64,000 nucleotides of DNA, from positions 1 to 64,000 of the forward strand of contig JAPLCQ010000143.1 in assembly GCA_026392115.1 (NCBI GenBank), in the 5' to 3' direction. Of the stretch, positions 17,248 through 25,950 are shown piece by piece. This DNA comes from Armatimonadota bacterium (GTDB lineage Bacteria > Armatimonadota > Chthonomonadetes > Chthonomonadales > CAJBBX01). Numbering within the stretch: the first letter of the stretch is position 1; each line of letters starts with the position of its first letter. The notes under the pieces are model-generated. The model ran no database searches, was not told where the DNA came from, and was given only the letters and a program-made list of their open reading frames with translations. The position numbers were made by a program, and so were the translations under genes.

Positions 17248-19470
17248 TCAGCCTCCACCGGCCGCCTCGCCGATGAGCCCCATGTAGCGGCCCATCCAGT
17301 AGGGCAGGAGCCAGAAGACGCCGTCGCTTTCCGTGGCGCCGCCGTCGCCCTGCACCACTTCGAACGGGTGGTTGTCCCAGCGCATGACGCAGGTCTCCGC
17401 GGGAGAAAGGAGGCGGCTGGTCTGCAGCACCTCCGGCTCGGGCGAGCGGACGAGCGAGATGTCCTCGCGCCGGCTGTTGTCCATCCTCCACCGCACCAGG
17501 TCCATGGGTGTCTCGCGTAGGAACCGCATGGAGGCGCGGGTGTCCGGCGCCGATCCCGTGGCTATCGCCAGCGTGTAGTCGAAGAGCGGGCAGCCGTCCC
17601 GGCTTACGGCCCGGTACCAGACCTCTGTGGTGCGCCGGTAACGCTGCAGAATCGTCGGTTCGGTCTCGTAGCGCAGGAGGGCCGGCAGGGCCAGCGCCAG
17701 CAACTCGTCGTCGATGTGGGTGCGCCATGCCGGGTCCACGGTCTTGGCCCGATCCACCAGCTTGGCGTAGCCGCGCTGGTGGTACAGCTCGTGGTAGAGG
17801 CGGTCGTAGCGTGCATCACCTGTCATGTGGTGGGCGGTCTTCAGGTAGGAGAGAATCTCCACGGCGTTGATACCGCTCTCGGGCGCCCAGTCGCCGTCCC
17901 CGGTGAGCCGCTCGGGCGCCCAGACAGCCCAGCGCGTATGGGCGCCATCGATATCGACGAGCGTGAGCCCGCCGTCGATGATGCCATCCGTGACCCGGCG
18001 CACATGCTCGCGGACCTCGGCCTTGTCCTCATCGTTGGCCGCCAGGTCGTAGTAGAGCGCATAGCCGTAGTAGTGGCCCGTGATCTCGTCACTGCTGGTG
18101 TCGCCCTTCCAGAGCCACTTGCCGTCCGCCGAGGGGCGCCACCGCGTGGGCACGTACTTGGAGCGCGGGTCGCGGGCGCGCTCGTCCGCCAACTGCCTGG
18201 CGTCCCTGGTCTCGTTGGCATCGGCCATGGAGGTCCAGTCGGAGGGTATGACGGTCCTGGCGACGAATCCCGGCGTGCCGGTCACGGTCTGAAGGTACTT
18301 CAGCGCCCGGAAGGCCCTGCGCGCCGCTGCCTGGGCTGCCGGGTCGTGCGTGACGGCGTAGCGGTACGACTCCATGGCCAGGTACATGGCGGTGTACTGG
18401 CCGTCGTTGTCGTCGTCGCGCGGCTTCCATGATGCCAAGTCTCCGGGCGGGTCCAGCGCGACCTTCTCTACGAGCCCCGGCTCCCGGATGTGGCGGGCGT
18501 GGCAGACTTCCAGGAAGCGCCGGGCCTTCTCGGCCAGCGTCAGGGGAGCCCGGCTGATGACCGACACGCCGTCGGCCGTGGCGATCCATGCGGCGCCATC
18601 GGGCGCCACGACGATGCCGCGCACTTCGTCCGAGGGAAGCCACCGTAGCCCGTGCCGAAAGGCCCAAGTGGCGCCGTCGTACCGCGCCGCGCCGATGGGC
18701 GTGCCTACCCACATCTCGCCCCGTGGTCCGAAGGCCAGCGCCGTCACCGAGGAGGAGGGCAGGCCCTGCTTCGGCGTGATGGTTCCGGCGCGCTTGCCAT
18801 CTCGCAGCACGCTGATACCGCCCAGGCATCCGGCCCACACGGCGCCGTCGGGAGCCGTGGCTACGGCGCGCACTGACGAGCTGACCACCTCGCGGCCGCC
18901 CCGGAGGAGGTGCGCTCCGCGCTCCGTAAGCTGGTACAGGCCCGCTTCGGTTGCCACCCAGAGCGAGCCGTCGCGGTCCACCGTGGCCGACCGGAAGCTC
19001 GTCGCTGTGCTCAGGCTGAGCCGCTCCACGCGGTCGCCCGTCACGCTCCAGATGCCGTCGGGGCCCATGGCCCGGATGCCTCCCGGCACAATGGCTACCA
19101 GCGCGATCGGCGCGTCGATGCCGGTCACGCGGGCCAACGTGCCGTCTGGATTGCCCCGGTATAGCCCGTTCCAGGCCCCGGCCCAGACGCCGCCGTTGGC
19201 GTCGCATACCACAGAGAGCGCGGGACCCGCCTCGGACTCGGGCATGGCGGCTCGCCACGCCGCCTCGCCGGGCTTGAGCGCGAACAGACCGGCCCGCGTG
19301 GCGACCCAGACCTCGCCTGTCGGCGCCAGGGCGATCGCGCGGACGTCGTTAGCGGCGGGCGATGGGGCCACGCGGAGCTTCCGTGCGGTCTCCTGGGCGA
19401 ACGGCACATCCTGCGTGGTGGCGGCCGGCGTGGGAGCGGCGGCCCAGCTCCAGAGGCAGACGGGGATCAT
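17248..19470 (-). CDS. Beta-propeller protein fused to a C-terminal helical domain
   Basis: 740 residues. The N-terminal half (~35-310) has at least six repeats of the two-component-regulator-propeller type, each with a W(V/A/I)(A/G)T-x2-G core (EVWVATRAGLF, SLWVATEAGLY, EMWVGTPIGAA, AAWIATADGVS). The C-terminal half (~320-740) is helical and aromatic-rich (YYGYALYYDL, YHELYHQRGYAKLVDRA, LPYWMGRYMGL), like (alpha/alpha)-barrel carbohydrate proteins. No kinase domain follows the propeller, unlike hybrid sensors with these repeats. The signal peptide is weak (MIPVCLWSWAAAPTPA). The start overlaps the upstream stop as ATGA, so it is coupled to the six-hairpin gene. Probably an exported glycan-binding or cleaving protein. 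Confidence 0.65.
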   Translation of the reverse strand: MIPVCLWSWAAAPTPAATTQDVPFAQETARKLRVAPSPAANDVRAIALAPTGEVWVATRAGLFALKPGEAAWRAAMPESEAGPALSVVCDANGGVWAGAWNGLYRGNPDGTLARVTGIDAPIALVAIVPGGIRAMGPDGIWSVTGDRVERLSLSTATSFRSATVDRDGSLWVATEAGLYQLTERGAHLLRGGREVVSSSVRAVATAPDGAVWAGCLGGISVLRDGKRAGTITPKQGLPSSSVTALAFGPRGEMWVGTPIGAARYDGATWAFRHGLRWLPSDEVRGIVVAPDGAAWIATADGVSVISRAPLTLAEKARRFLEVCHARHIREPGLVEKVALDPPGDLASWKPRDDDNDGQYTAMYLAMESYRYAVTHDPAAQAAARRAFRALKYLQTVTGTPGFVARTVIPSDWTSMADANETRDARQLADERARDPRSKYVPTRWRPSADGKWLWKGDTSSDEITGHYYGYALYYDLAANDEDKAEVREHVRRVTDGIIDGGLTLVDIDGAHTRWAVWAPERLTGDGDWAPESGINAVEILSYLKTAHHMTGDARYDRLYHELYHQRGYAKLVDRAKTVDPAWRTHIDDELLALALPALLRYETEPTILQRYRRTTEVWYRAVSRDGCPLFDYTLAIATGSAPDTRASMRFLRETPMDLVRWRMDNSRREDISLVRSPEPEVLQTSRLLSPAETCVMRWDNHPFEVVQGDGGATESDGVFWLLPYWMGRYMGLIGEAAGGG

Positions 19471-21041
19471 CGCGTTGCTCCTTGGCGGTTGGAGGCCAAC
19501 AGCACCTCAACGTCAGGCGCGGCGTGGCGCACCAGCAGCACGCGGCTGCGCGGGTTGTACATGCATCCGTCGCCGGTGGCGGGCAGAGTGGTCAGGATCG
19601 GAAGCGCCTTCGCCCCGCATCGTATGGCTCGGGGCGGCGATGCCAGCTTCAGGAGTTCGAGGCTGCCGGTGAGGGACGTGTACCGGACGGCCCCGGGCCG
19701 GTAGCCTATGCTCCTGATCTGCGTGGCGCTGCGCAGCAGGTGGGTCTCGCCGTCGGGCGCCAGTTCCGGCAGGCAACCCATATCTTGGGTGATATAGCGG
19801 ACCACCGGGCTGGTCAGGCTGTACCAGCTTCCGCCGTCGCCGTACATCCATCCTCCGAGCACCGTATTGTGGGTCCTGCCGTCGGGTTTCAGTCCGTAGC
19901 GCGTCACCATGCGGAGGGCTTCGAGTGTCGTGGCGCGGAAGCGCTCCTCACCGGTGGTCAGGTAGAACTCGGCGGCCATCATCGACCAGTTCATCGTGGA
20001 GCTTGGCGTGGCGGCCAGGTAGCCGGTCTGCTCGCGCAGGATCAATCCCATCTCCCTGTCGTGGAACGCCAGCCCGTCCAGGGCCTCATCGAACAGCCGT
20101 CGCGCCTTTGCGATGTAGGAGGCGCCGTTGATGGGTGTTCGGTAACGGAGCAGGAGCCGGATCGTCTGCAGCGGGGAGTAGTGCACTTGCGAGTCGCTGC
20201 CTTTGGGGATGTCCTCGTAGAGGCCGGACCAGTTGCCGGTGCGGACCGGGTTGCGGAGCATCCACATCCACGCCGCGATCTGACCGTTCTTGTAGTCACG
20301 GTCGCCGGTCAGGGCGTGAATCTTCTCAAGGAACGCTACGTTCATGAACAGGGCGGCCGTGTACTGCTGGAAGACGTCGCCCGTCCGCGGGTTCACTCGG
20401 AAGGGCCAACTGCCGTCCCACGCCTGGTGCGCCACAAGCGTCGTGGCGGCGGCCTTGGCGGCCTCCAGGTAGCGGCGCTCACCGGTCACCTCGTACAGCC
20501 GGGTATAGGCGAGACCCATATAGCCGACCTTGTCGGGCTGCAGGTTGTCCTTGTCCTCGAGGCCGCCGGGCTTGCCATCCTCGAAGGTGCTCCAGGGCAG
20601 GTGCGGCCACTTCCAGCCGGCCGGCGTGCTGTGTGCGATGGTCCAGTCCGCCAGTTCGCGAGCCCGCCGGAGCGCCTCGGCGTTACCGGAGTAGGTGTAG
20701 TAGTTGAGGAACGCCTCCACCAGGTACGCGTGGTGGAACGCGGGGTAGGCGACCCGGTAGGAGAAGCGGTTGTCGTCGTCGATCACCGCATGGTAGGTGT
20801 AGGGCGGCGCCTTCCGCCCGGCCTCGTCGCGGATAGCGTTGTTCTCGATCCCGGTATCGGCCATGAGGAAGTGCGCCGCCCGCACCAGCGTCTTGCCGGA
20901 GGCGGCGGCCAGGCCGTGCGGGGCCTTGCGGTACTGCGCCGCCCTGACGAAGAAGGCCTCGGGGGAGGCGTCGGCTGCGGGCGGATCGATGGTGCGTGGC
21001 GCCCCGGAGAGGCAGAGCAGGGCGAGCAGGGCAACGGGCAT
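19467..21041 (-). CDS. Exported six-hairpin (alpha/alpha-barrel) protein, putative glycosidase
   Basis: 524 residues with a signal peptide (MPVALLALLCLSGA); AGGAG is 8 nt before this ATG. The chain is a run of helical hairpins typical of (alpha/alpha)6 glycosidases and lyases: YLVEAFLNYYTYSGNAEALRR, LAYTRLYEVTGERRYLEAA, FLEKIHALTGDRDYKNG, AAEFYLTTGEERFRA. The recurring L-x-(T/S)G-(D/E)-x-(R/K)(Y/F) turn marks each hairpin. A small beta domain ends the protein (GDGCMYNPRSRVLLVRH). No GH family can be assigned by eye. It is translationally coupled to the propeller protein and divergent from the GxGYxYP-GH42 pair, so both may act on one substrate. Confidence 0.65.
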   Translation of the reverse strand: MPVALLALLCLSGAPRTIDPPAADASPEAFFVRAAQYRKAPHGLAAASGKTLVRAAHFLMADTGIENNAIRDEAGRKAPPYTYHAVIDDDNRFSYRVAYPAFHHAYLVEAFLNYYTYSGNAEALRRARELADWTIAHSTPAGWKWPHLPWSTFEDGKPGGLEDKDNLQPDKVGYMGLAYTRLYEVTGERRYLEAAKAAATTLVAHQAWDGSWPFRVNPRTGDVFQQYTAALFMNVAFLEKIHALTGDRDYKNGQIAAWMWMLRNPVRTGNWSGLYEDIPKGSDSQVHYSPLQTIRLLLRYRTPINGASYIAKARRLFDEALDGLAFHDREMGLILREQTGYLAATPSSTMNWSMMAAEFYLTTGEERFRATTLEALRMVTRYGLKPDGRTHNTVLGGWMYGDGGSWYSLTSPVVRYITQDMGCLPELAPDGETHLLRSATQIRSIGYRPGAVRYTSLTGSLELLKLASPPRAIRCGAKALPILTTLPATGDGCMYNPRSRVLLVRHAAPDVEVLLASNRQGATR

Positions 21042-21171
21042 GGCAATGGCTCCTATGCCGCGGGCCGCCTGGCCGGTACGCGGCTTCCCATCGTAGGTGA
21101 CCCGGCCCGCCCAGAGGGTAGCTCGAGCCAGCTTGTACTTCAGTATATCGGAGCGGAGGCGCTCGGCGCGG

Positions 21172-21177
21172 TATAGT
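21172..21177 (+). promoter_or_regulatory. -10-like box TATAGT in the divergent region
   Basis: GGTATAGT lies 62 nt before the ATG at 21240, in the 198-bp gap between divergent genes. No convincing -35 hexamer is visible. The same GGTATA core precedes other genes in this window. Confidence 0.4.
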
Positions 21178-21239
21178 CCCGGTGTGCAGCGTGTCGCCCC
21201 ACGTCTGCCATGGTAGCCCGATCCAACTGGAGACCCCGA

Positions 21240-22994
21240 ATGACCCTCTGCCAGATTTCGCTGCTTGCGGCGCTCGTCTTTGTGCCGGCCACGCACGCCG
21301 CCGCGCTTCCGGATGCCGTCCGTCCGCCGATCTACGTCTACACCCTCGATCCCAATGCCAAGGGCCCCGAGGCGTACGACGAGGTCACGACGCTGGTCTC
21401 GCTGCAGGGCCTGATCAACCGGGGCCAGCCGCTTCTCTATGTCGACAATCCCGGCTACGGGCGTCCGAAGTACTGGCTGGACCGGTTGGCCGTCGATGGG
21501 CAGTGGCTGCACGGGCGCGAGCAGGTCAAGGTCGATACCCTCGACGCCGTCTTCGCCCTCGCCAAGCCCAAGGTCAAGGGCGCCGTGATCTGGGACCCCG
21601 AGGTCCCCGCCACGGTGAACGTCGCCACGACGGCGGCGGGCGTCGGGAATGCCGTGGTCCTCAGCCCGGCCATGGCCGACAAGCTCCTCCGGCGGTGGGG
21701 CCTTCGGGTCTTGCGCGATTTCAGGGGCATGTTCAACGGCGCGGAGACGGGAAGCAAGAAGAACGACGCGTACCGGTGGGCCATCCGGCAGTACATCGAG
21801 ACCGGCAAGTGCGACGCGCACTGGCTCAGCCTGTACACCGACGCCCACGCAGACCGGCCTGGCGGGCAGAATGCCTACAACATCGTGCGCGACTGGGCCG
21901 TGACGAACCGCTCGTTCGTGTTTGACCTGTCGCCCTGGGGCGACGAGAAGCCCGGCGACGATCCTGATCAGGTCCTCGGGACCGACCTCGCCACCTACAA
22001 GATGATCCTTGCCGCCACGCAGAAACAGGCACGCGGTCGCCGAATGACCGAACTCACCGGCTTCTTCAGCTTCTGGAAGTACGCCAATATGCCCGAGCAC
22101 TCGAGTTCGCACGATCCGGTGCCCACGGAGTGGCAGACGGTCTGGCTCATCTCACCCTACAACTGCTACCAGAACACCGCCACCGAGTTCTGCTACAACC
22201 AGTCGTTCCACCGCCACGCGCCGCGGACGCCCCTCAAGCAGCCCAAGCCTTCGGCGACGCCGGCGCCCAAGCTCAGGAACACCAACTACGTCGCGATCCT
22301 CATGGCCGACTACGACTCGGCCTATCCGCTCTACCACTTTCTTCCCAAGAACTGGGAGGACCCGAAGCGCGGAGCCGTGCCGCTGAGCTGGGGCATCAAC
22401 CCGAACCTGCTGGAGACCTACCCCGACATCATCTCGAACTTCTACCAGACCGCCACGCCCAACGACCACTTCGTGGCGGACGCCAGTTGTGCGGGCTACA
22501 TCAACCCCAACCGCGTGCTGCCGGAGAACCTGCCGCTGCTGGTGAGCCACAACCTCCGCTTCTACCGCGAGGCCGACATGAGCATCTCCGGCATGGTGCT
22601 GGACTGGGACCAGCCCTCGCCGGCGGTGAAGGACGCCTTCCTCAAGTTTTCGCCCGGCGGCTTCGCCACCATCGTGGACGATATGCACGAGCGCAAAGGC
22701 CGCCACCCGGACCCGCACGTCTGGAAGGGCATGCCCGTGGTTCGGCTCATCAACCACATGGACCCGAACAACACGGACTACAGCGTCAGGGTGCTCCACG
22801 ATATGGTCCAGGCGCGCAAGCCGGACGAGCCGGGCTTCACTTACTGGCGTTGCGTCTGGGTAACACCCAGCCAGATCCAGGCCGTCGTGGACGGCTTCAG
22901 GGCCAAGTACCCGGGCGAGGAGATCGAGTTGGTCAGCCTTCAGACCTTCTTCACCCTCTTCAAGCAGCGCTATGGCGGCGGGGCCAAGCCATGA
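21240..22994 (+). CDS. Exported GxGYxYP-domain protein
   Basis: 584 residues with a signal peptide (MTLCQISLLAALVFVPATHAAA). TGGAG lies 7 nt before this ATG, so it is preferred over one 30 nt upstream. N-terminal segment (VTTLVSLQGLINRGQPLLYVD) and a second half with AILMADYDSAYPLYHF and ADASCAGYINPNRVLPENL, a GxGY-x-(Y/N)P signature variant. It is a diverged relative of the protein at 14342-16417. No catalytic residues are established for the family. The stop overlaps the next start (ATGA), so it is made together with a GH42-like beta-galactosidase. Confidence 0.75.
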   Translation: MTLCQISLLAALVFVPATHAAALPDAVRPPIYVYTLDPNAKGPEAYDEVTTLVSLQGLINRGQPLLYVDNPGYGRPKYWLDRLAVDGQWLHGREQVKVDTLDAVFALAKPKVKGAVIWDPEVPATVNVATTAAGVGNAVVLSPAMADKLLRRWGLRVLRDFRGMFNGAETGSKKNDAYRWAIRQYIETGKCDAHWLSLYTDAHADRPGGQNAYNIVRDWAVTNRSFVFDLSPWGDEKPGDDPDQVLGTDLATYKMILAATQKQARGRRMTELTGFFSFWKYANMPEHSSSHDPVPTEWQTVWLISPYNCYQNTATEFCYNQSFHRHAPRTPLKQPKPSATPAPKLRNTNYVAILMADYDSAYPLYHFLPKNWEDPKRGAVPLSWGINPNLLETYPDIISNFYQTATPNDHFVADASCAGYINPNRVLPENLPLLVSHNLRFYREADMSISGMVLDWDQPSPAVKDAFLKFSPGGFATIVDDMHERKGRHPDPHVWKGMPVVRLINHMDPNNTDYSVRVLHDMVQARKPDEPGFTYWRCVWVTPSQIQAVVDGFRAKYPGEEIELVSLQTFFTLFKQRYGGGAKP

Positions 22995-25888
22995 TCATGG
23001 GGCCGGCGCTTGGGGCACTCGCCGCGGTAGCCTGGCTGGGGCCCGCTCCGGTCGACGTGGGCCGATCCGCGCCGCCCCCGCCCGGCTCTGTTGTGGTCGA
23101 GGCTGAGAGCTTCAGTCGGTGCGAGTGGTACCGCCTCGATGAGGCGTTGGCGAGCGGCACACAGTGGTTGCGCTGCAACCAGCCGGACAAGGTTGCCGAG
23201 ACCGCCGTCGAGTTGCCGCCGGGAAAGTACACGCTCTGGGTCCGCGGCACGGACAACGGCCACTACCCGGGCCACTACCAGTATCGGGTGACCGTGAACG
23301 GCGCCGAGTACTGGGCAGGAACCACGGAGCCCCTGGCCGCCACATGGTGCTGGCAGAAGCTCGGAGCCGTCGACGGCGGACGCGTTGTCCTGCGCCTCGA
23401 TCAGGCGGACTCGTGGAACACGGGCTGCGACAGTTTGCTGTTCGTGCCCGATCCCGCGTACCGCCCGAGCGGCGAGCCGCGGCTGCGGTTGGTCTCGTCG
23501 ACCCTCCGCATCGGTCGAGGCGGCGGCCCGGCCACGGTCGTGTTCGAGGCGCCTGCCGCATCTGCGGGCGACTGCTGGGTGGCTTTGCGGCGTGAGCGGA
23601 AGGTCGTCTGGTCCCAGAGGGTGACGCCGGTACCTGAACGCGCCGCCGCCGCCGGTACACAGCGCCTGCACGTGGAGTGTACGGTCCCGCCGTTGCGTTT
23701 CACTCCCGCCGGCCGGTATGACCTGTCGGTCGAACTGGGCGACCTCCAGTGGATCGGCCGGGAGGAGGGGGACTACAGCGTCGCCAGTGTGAAGCTCGGC
23801 GCCGTGCCGCGCCCTGAACCGGTTGTCGCCAAGGTCGTATACCGCCGCGGCACGCCGACGCTCACAGTCGGCGGCAAGCCCCTCTTCCCATTCGCCTTCC
23901 TCGGGGTCCACACCGGTCACTACGGCGAGTTCGCCGCCCAGGGCGCCCACCTCTACACGGTGGGCTGCGGCATGGGGAACCAGAAGCTCGGCAAGTTCGA
24001 CGCCGACGAGCCCGCGCAGCTCCTGCAGGAGCTGCTTTCGCGCGACCCCGAAGCGCTGGTGCTCCTGAGGCTCCAGCTCGAGCCGCCGGCCGCGTGGCTC
24101 GCCGCGAACCCCGACGAGCGCGTGGTCTTCGATGACGGCTCCGTGGGCCCCCAGTCGTTTGCGTCGCAGAAGTGGCTGGACCTGATCTGCGGCGACCTGC
24201 GCCGGTTCGTGAGCACCCTTCGCCATAGTCCCTTTGCCGACCGGGTTATCGGCCTCCACCTCTGCACCGGCTACTCGGCCGAGTGGCAGAGCTGGGGCCT
24301 CTGGGACAACCGGCGCGGCGACTTCTCGCCTGCCTTCGCTGGCTTCTTCCGACGGTGGCTGCGCGCACGCTACAAGACCGATGTCGCCCTGGCAGGGGCA
24401 TGGGGCTTGCCGGACGTGACGCTCGACACGGCTTCGGTGCCGTCCAGAGCCCGTCGGGAGGCGGTGTCGCGCCTCTTGCTGGATCCTGTGGCCGACCGGC
24501 AGGCGCTGGACTTCTACGAGGCGTACGCCGCAGCCGCGTCGCAAGCCATCGCCCGCGTGGCCCGCGCCGTCAAGACCGCCTCGCAGGGGCAGATGCTCGC
24601 CGGCGTCTTCTACGGTTACGCGCCGCAGTATGGCGGCCTGGCGCCGGAGACCCAGCACCTGGCGCTCAAGGCCGTGCTCGGCTGCCCCGATGTGGACTTC
24701 CTCTGCGCCCCGGCCATGTATACCGACCGCGGGCCCGGCGGCACGTCCACCTTCATGTCGCTGACCGACTCGGTCCGGCTGCACGGCAAGCTGTGGCTGA
24801 ACGAGTCGGACATCCGCACGCACCTGCAGCAGGACGCCACGGGCCGGTGCGCCGACCTGGACCAGACGCTGGGCGTGCTGAAGCGCGAGTATTCCGCCGT
24901 CCGCGCGCGCGGCGCCGGGCAGTGGTGGTTCGACATGGGCGACGGCTGGTTCTCGGATCCCGCCATCATGTCGATGTTCGGCGAGATGAGCCGGCTCGGG
25001 CAGCAGGCCCTCATTGATGCTTCCGGCCCCGAACTCAAGCCCGAGATCGCCGTCCTGCTCAGCGAGCGAAGCGCCTTGAGGCAGTCCGGCGGGACGCTGG
25101 GCGATTTCTGGTTCCCCGCGCTCACGGCGCAGGTCGCCGCGCTCAACCGCATCGGCGCCCCTGCGGCGCTCTATCTGCTGGAGGACATCGAGCGCATGCC
25201 CGACGCGCGCATGGTGATCCTGCTGAACGCGTTCGACCTCACGGCATCGCAGCGCCGGGCCATTGAGCGCCTCAAGGCAGCGGGCCGGGTCATCGTGTTC
25301 GTCTACACCGCGGGCATAGGCGGCACGGCGGGGCAAGGGTCGGTTGCAGAAGACCTTGAGGCTGCCTGCGGGCTCATCGGCCAGCGGCTGCGGCCGGCGG
25401 CCCCGGGCTCGTTCCGCGTGCGCTTGAACGCCGATCCGCTCTGCCTTGGACTGCGCACGACGGAACCCGTCTTCGGCATGTCGCCGACCGAGTTCGGCCC
25501 GGACCTATCGGCTGGGCCGCGCTTCACCGTCGCCGACGCCTCCCGCGTCCTGGGCACGTTTCCGGACGGAGGGGCGGCGCTCAGCGTTCGGGCATTCCCG
25601 CACTGGACCTCGGTCTGCAGCCTCTCGCCGGGCCTGCCTCCCGGCCTGCTTCGCAACCTGGCCCGGTTGGCCGGTGTGCATATCTACTCCGAGACCGAGG
25701 ACGCCCTCTACGCCGGCCGCGGGCTCGTCGCCCTCCACGCCCGCGACGCAGGCGACAAGTCCATCGGCCTGCCGTCGGAGATGGTGGTTCGTGAGCCCTT
25801 CGCTCCCGGCGCACCGGAGACCCGGACGCGGCTGATTCGCTTCCGAGCCAAGGCCGCCGAGACGCGGGTGTTCCAGATCGTGCGGTAG
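22991..25888 (+). CDS. GH42-like beta-galactosidase-type enzyme with N-terminal carbohydrate-binding module
   Basis: 965 residues. A hydrophobic N-terminus is followed by a CBM-like beta-sandwich (~35-150, opening VVVEAESF), a second beta domain (~155-280), then a clan-A TIM barrel. Candidate catalytic acids: Glu431 in GYSAEWQSWG and Glu605 in LWLNESDIRTH. The helix FFRRWLRARYKTDVALAGAWG matches the F-x3-L-x3-Y motif of GH42-type enzymes. After the barrel comes a GATase-like domain (RMVILLNAFDLTASQRRAIERLKAAGRVIVFVY), usual in GH42. The start overlaps the GxGYxYP stop by 4 nt. An exo-acting beta-galactosidase outside the cytoplasm is most likely; the exact subfamily is uncertain. Confidence 0.75.
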   Translation: MIMGPALGALAAVAWLGPAPVDVGRSAPPPPGSVVVEAESFSRCEWYRLDEALASGTQWLRCNQPDKVAETAVELPPGKYTLWVRGTDNGHYPGHYQYRVTVNGAEYWAGTTEPLAATWCWQKLGAVDGGRVVLRLDQADSWNTGCDSLLFVPDPAYRPSGEPRLRLVSSTLRIGRGGGPATVVFEAPAASAGDCWVALRRERKVVWSQRVTPVPERAAAAGTQRLHVECTVPPLRFTPAGRYDLSVELGDLQWIGREEGDYSVASVKLGAVPRPEPVVAKVVYRRGTPTLTVGGKPLFPFAFLGVHTGHYGEFAAQGAHLYTVGCGMGNQKLGKFDADEPAQLLQELLSRDPEALVLLRLQLEPPAAWLAANPDERVVFDDGSVGPQSFASQKWLDLICGDLRRFVSTLRHSPFADRVIGLHLCTGYSAEWQSWGLWDNRRGDFSPAFAGFFRRWLRARYKTDVALAGAWGLPDVTLDTASVPSRARREAVSRLLLDPVADRQALDFYEAYAAAASQAIARVARAVKTASQGQMLAGVFYGYAPQYGGLAPETQHLALKAVLGCPDVDFLCAPAMYTDRGPGGTSTFMSLTDSVRLHGKLWLNESDIRTHLQQDATGRCADLDQTLGVLKREYSAVRARGAGQWWFDMGDGWFSDPAIMSMFGEMSRLGQQALIDASGPELKPEIAVLLSERSALRQSGGTLGDFWFPALTAQVAALNRIGAPAALYLLEDIERMPDARMVILLNAFDLTASQRRAIERLKAAGRVIVFVYTAGIGGTAGQGSVAEDLEAACGLIGQRLRPAAPGSFRVRLNADPLCLGLRTTEPVFGMSPTEFGPDLSAGPRFTVADASRVLGTFPDGGAALSVRAFPHWTSVCSLSPGLPPGLLRNLARLAGVHIYSETEDALYAGRGLVALHARDAGDKSIGLPSEMVVREPFAPGAPETRTRLIRFRAKAAETRVFQIVR

Positions 25889-25944
25889 GGCATTGGGCGG
25901 TGAGCTGGGACGCGCCTGCCACGCGCACGGCCTATCCCAACGCC
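25889..25944. terminator. Inverted repeat between convergent genes
   Basis: GGCATTGGG (25889-25897) can pair with CCCAACGCC (25936-25944), 9 bp with one mismatch, starting at the first base after the upstream stop. The loop is long (38 nt) and there is no T-tract, so terminator function is tentative. Confidence 0.3.
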
Positions 25945-25950
25945 TTTCGG

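Noticed and set aside
17248-19470. Hybrid two-component sensor of the propeller type
   Set aside because: There is no histidine kinase, receiver or DNA-binding domain after the propeller repeats.
22130-22990. Upstream extension of the GH42-like frame
   Set aside because: It lies out of frame over the GxGYxYP gene; the ATGA overlap at 22991 gives a natural coupled start.
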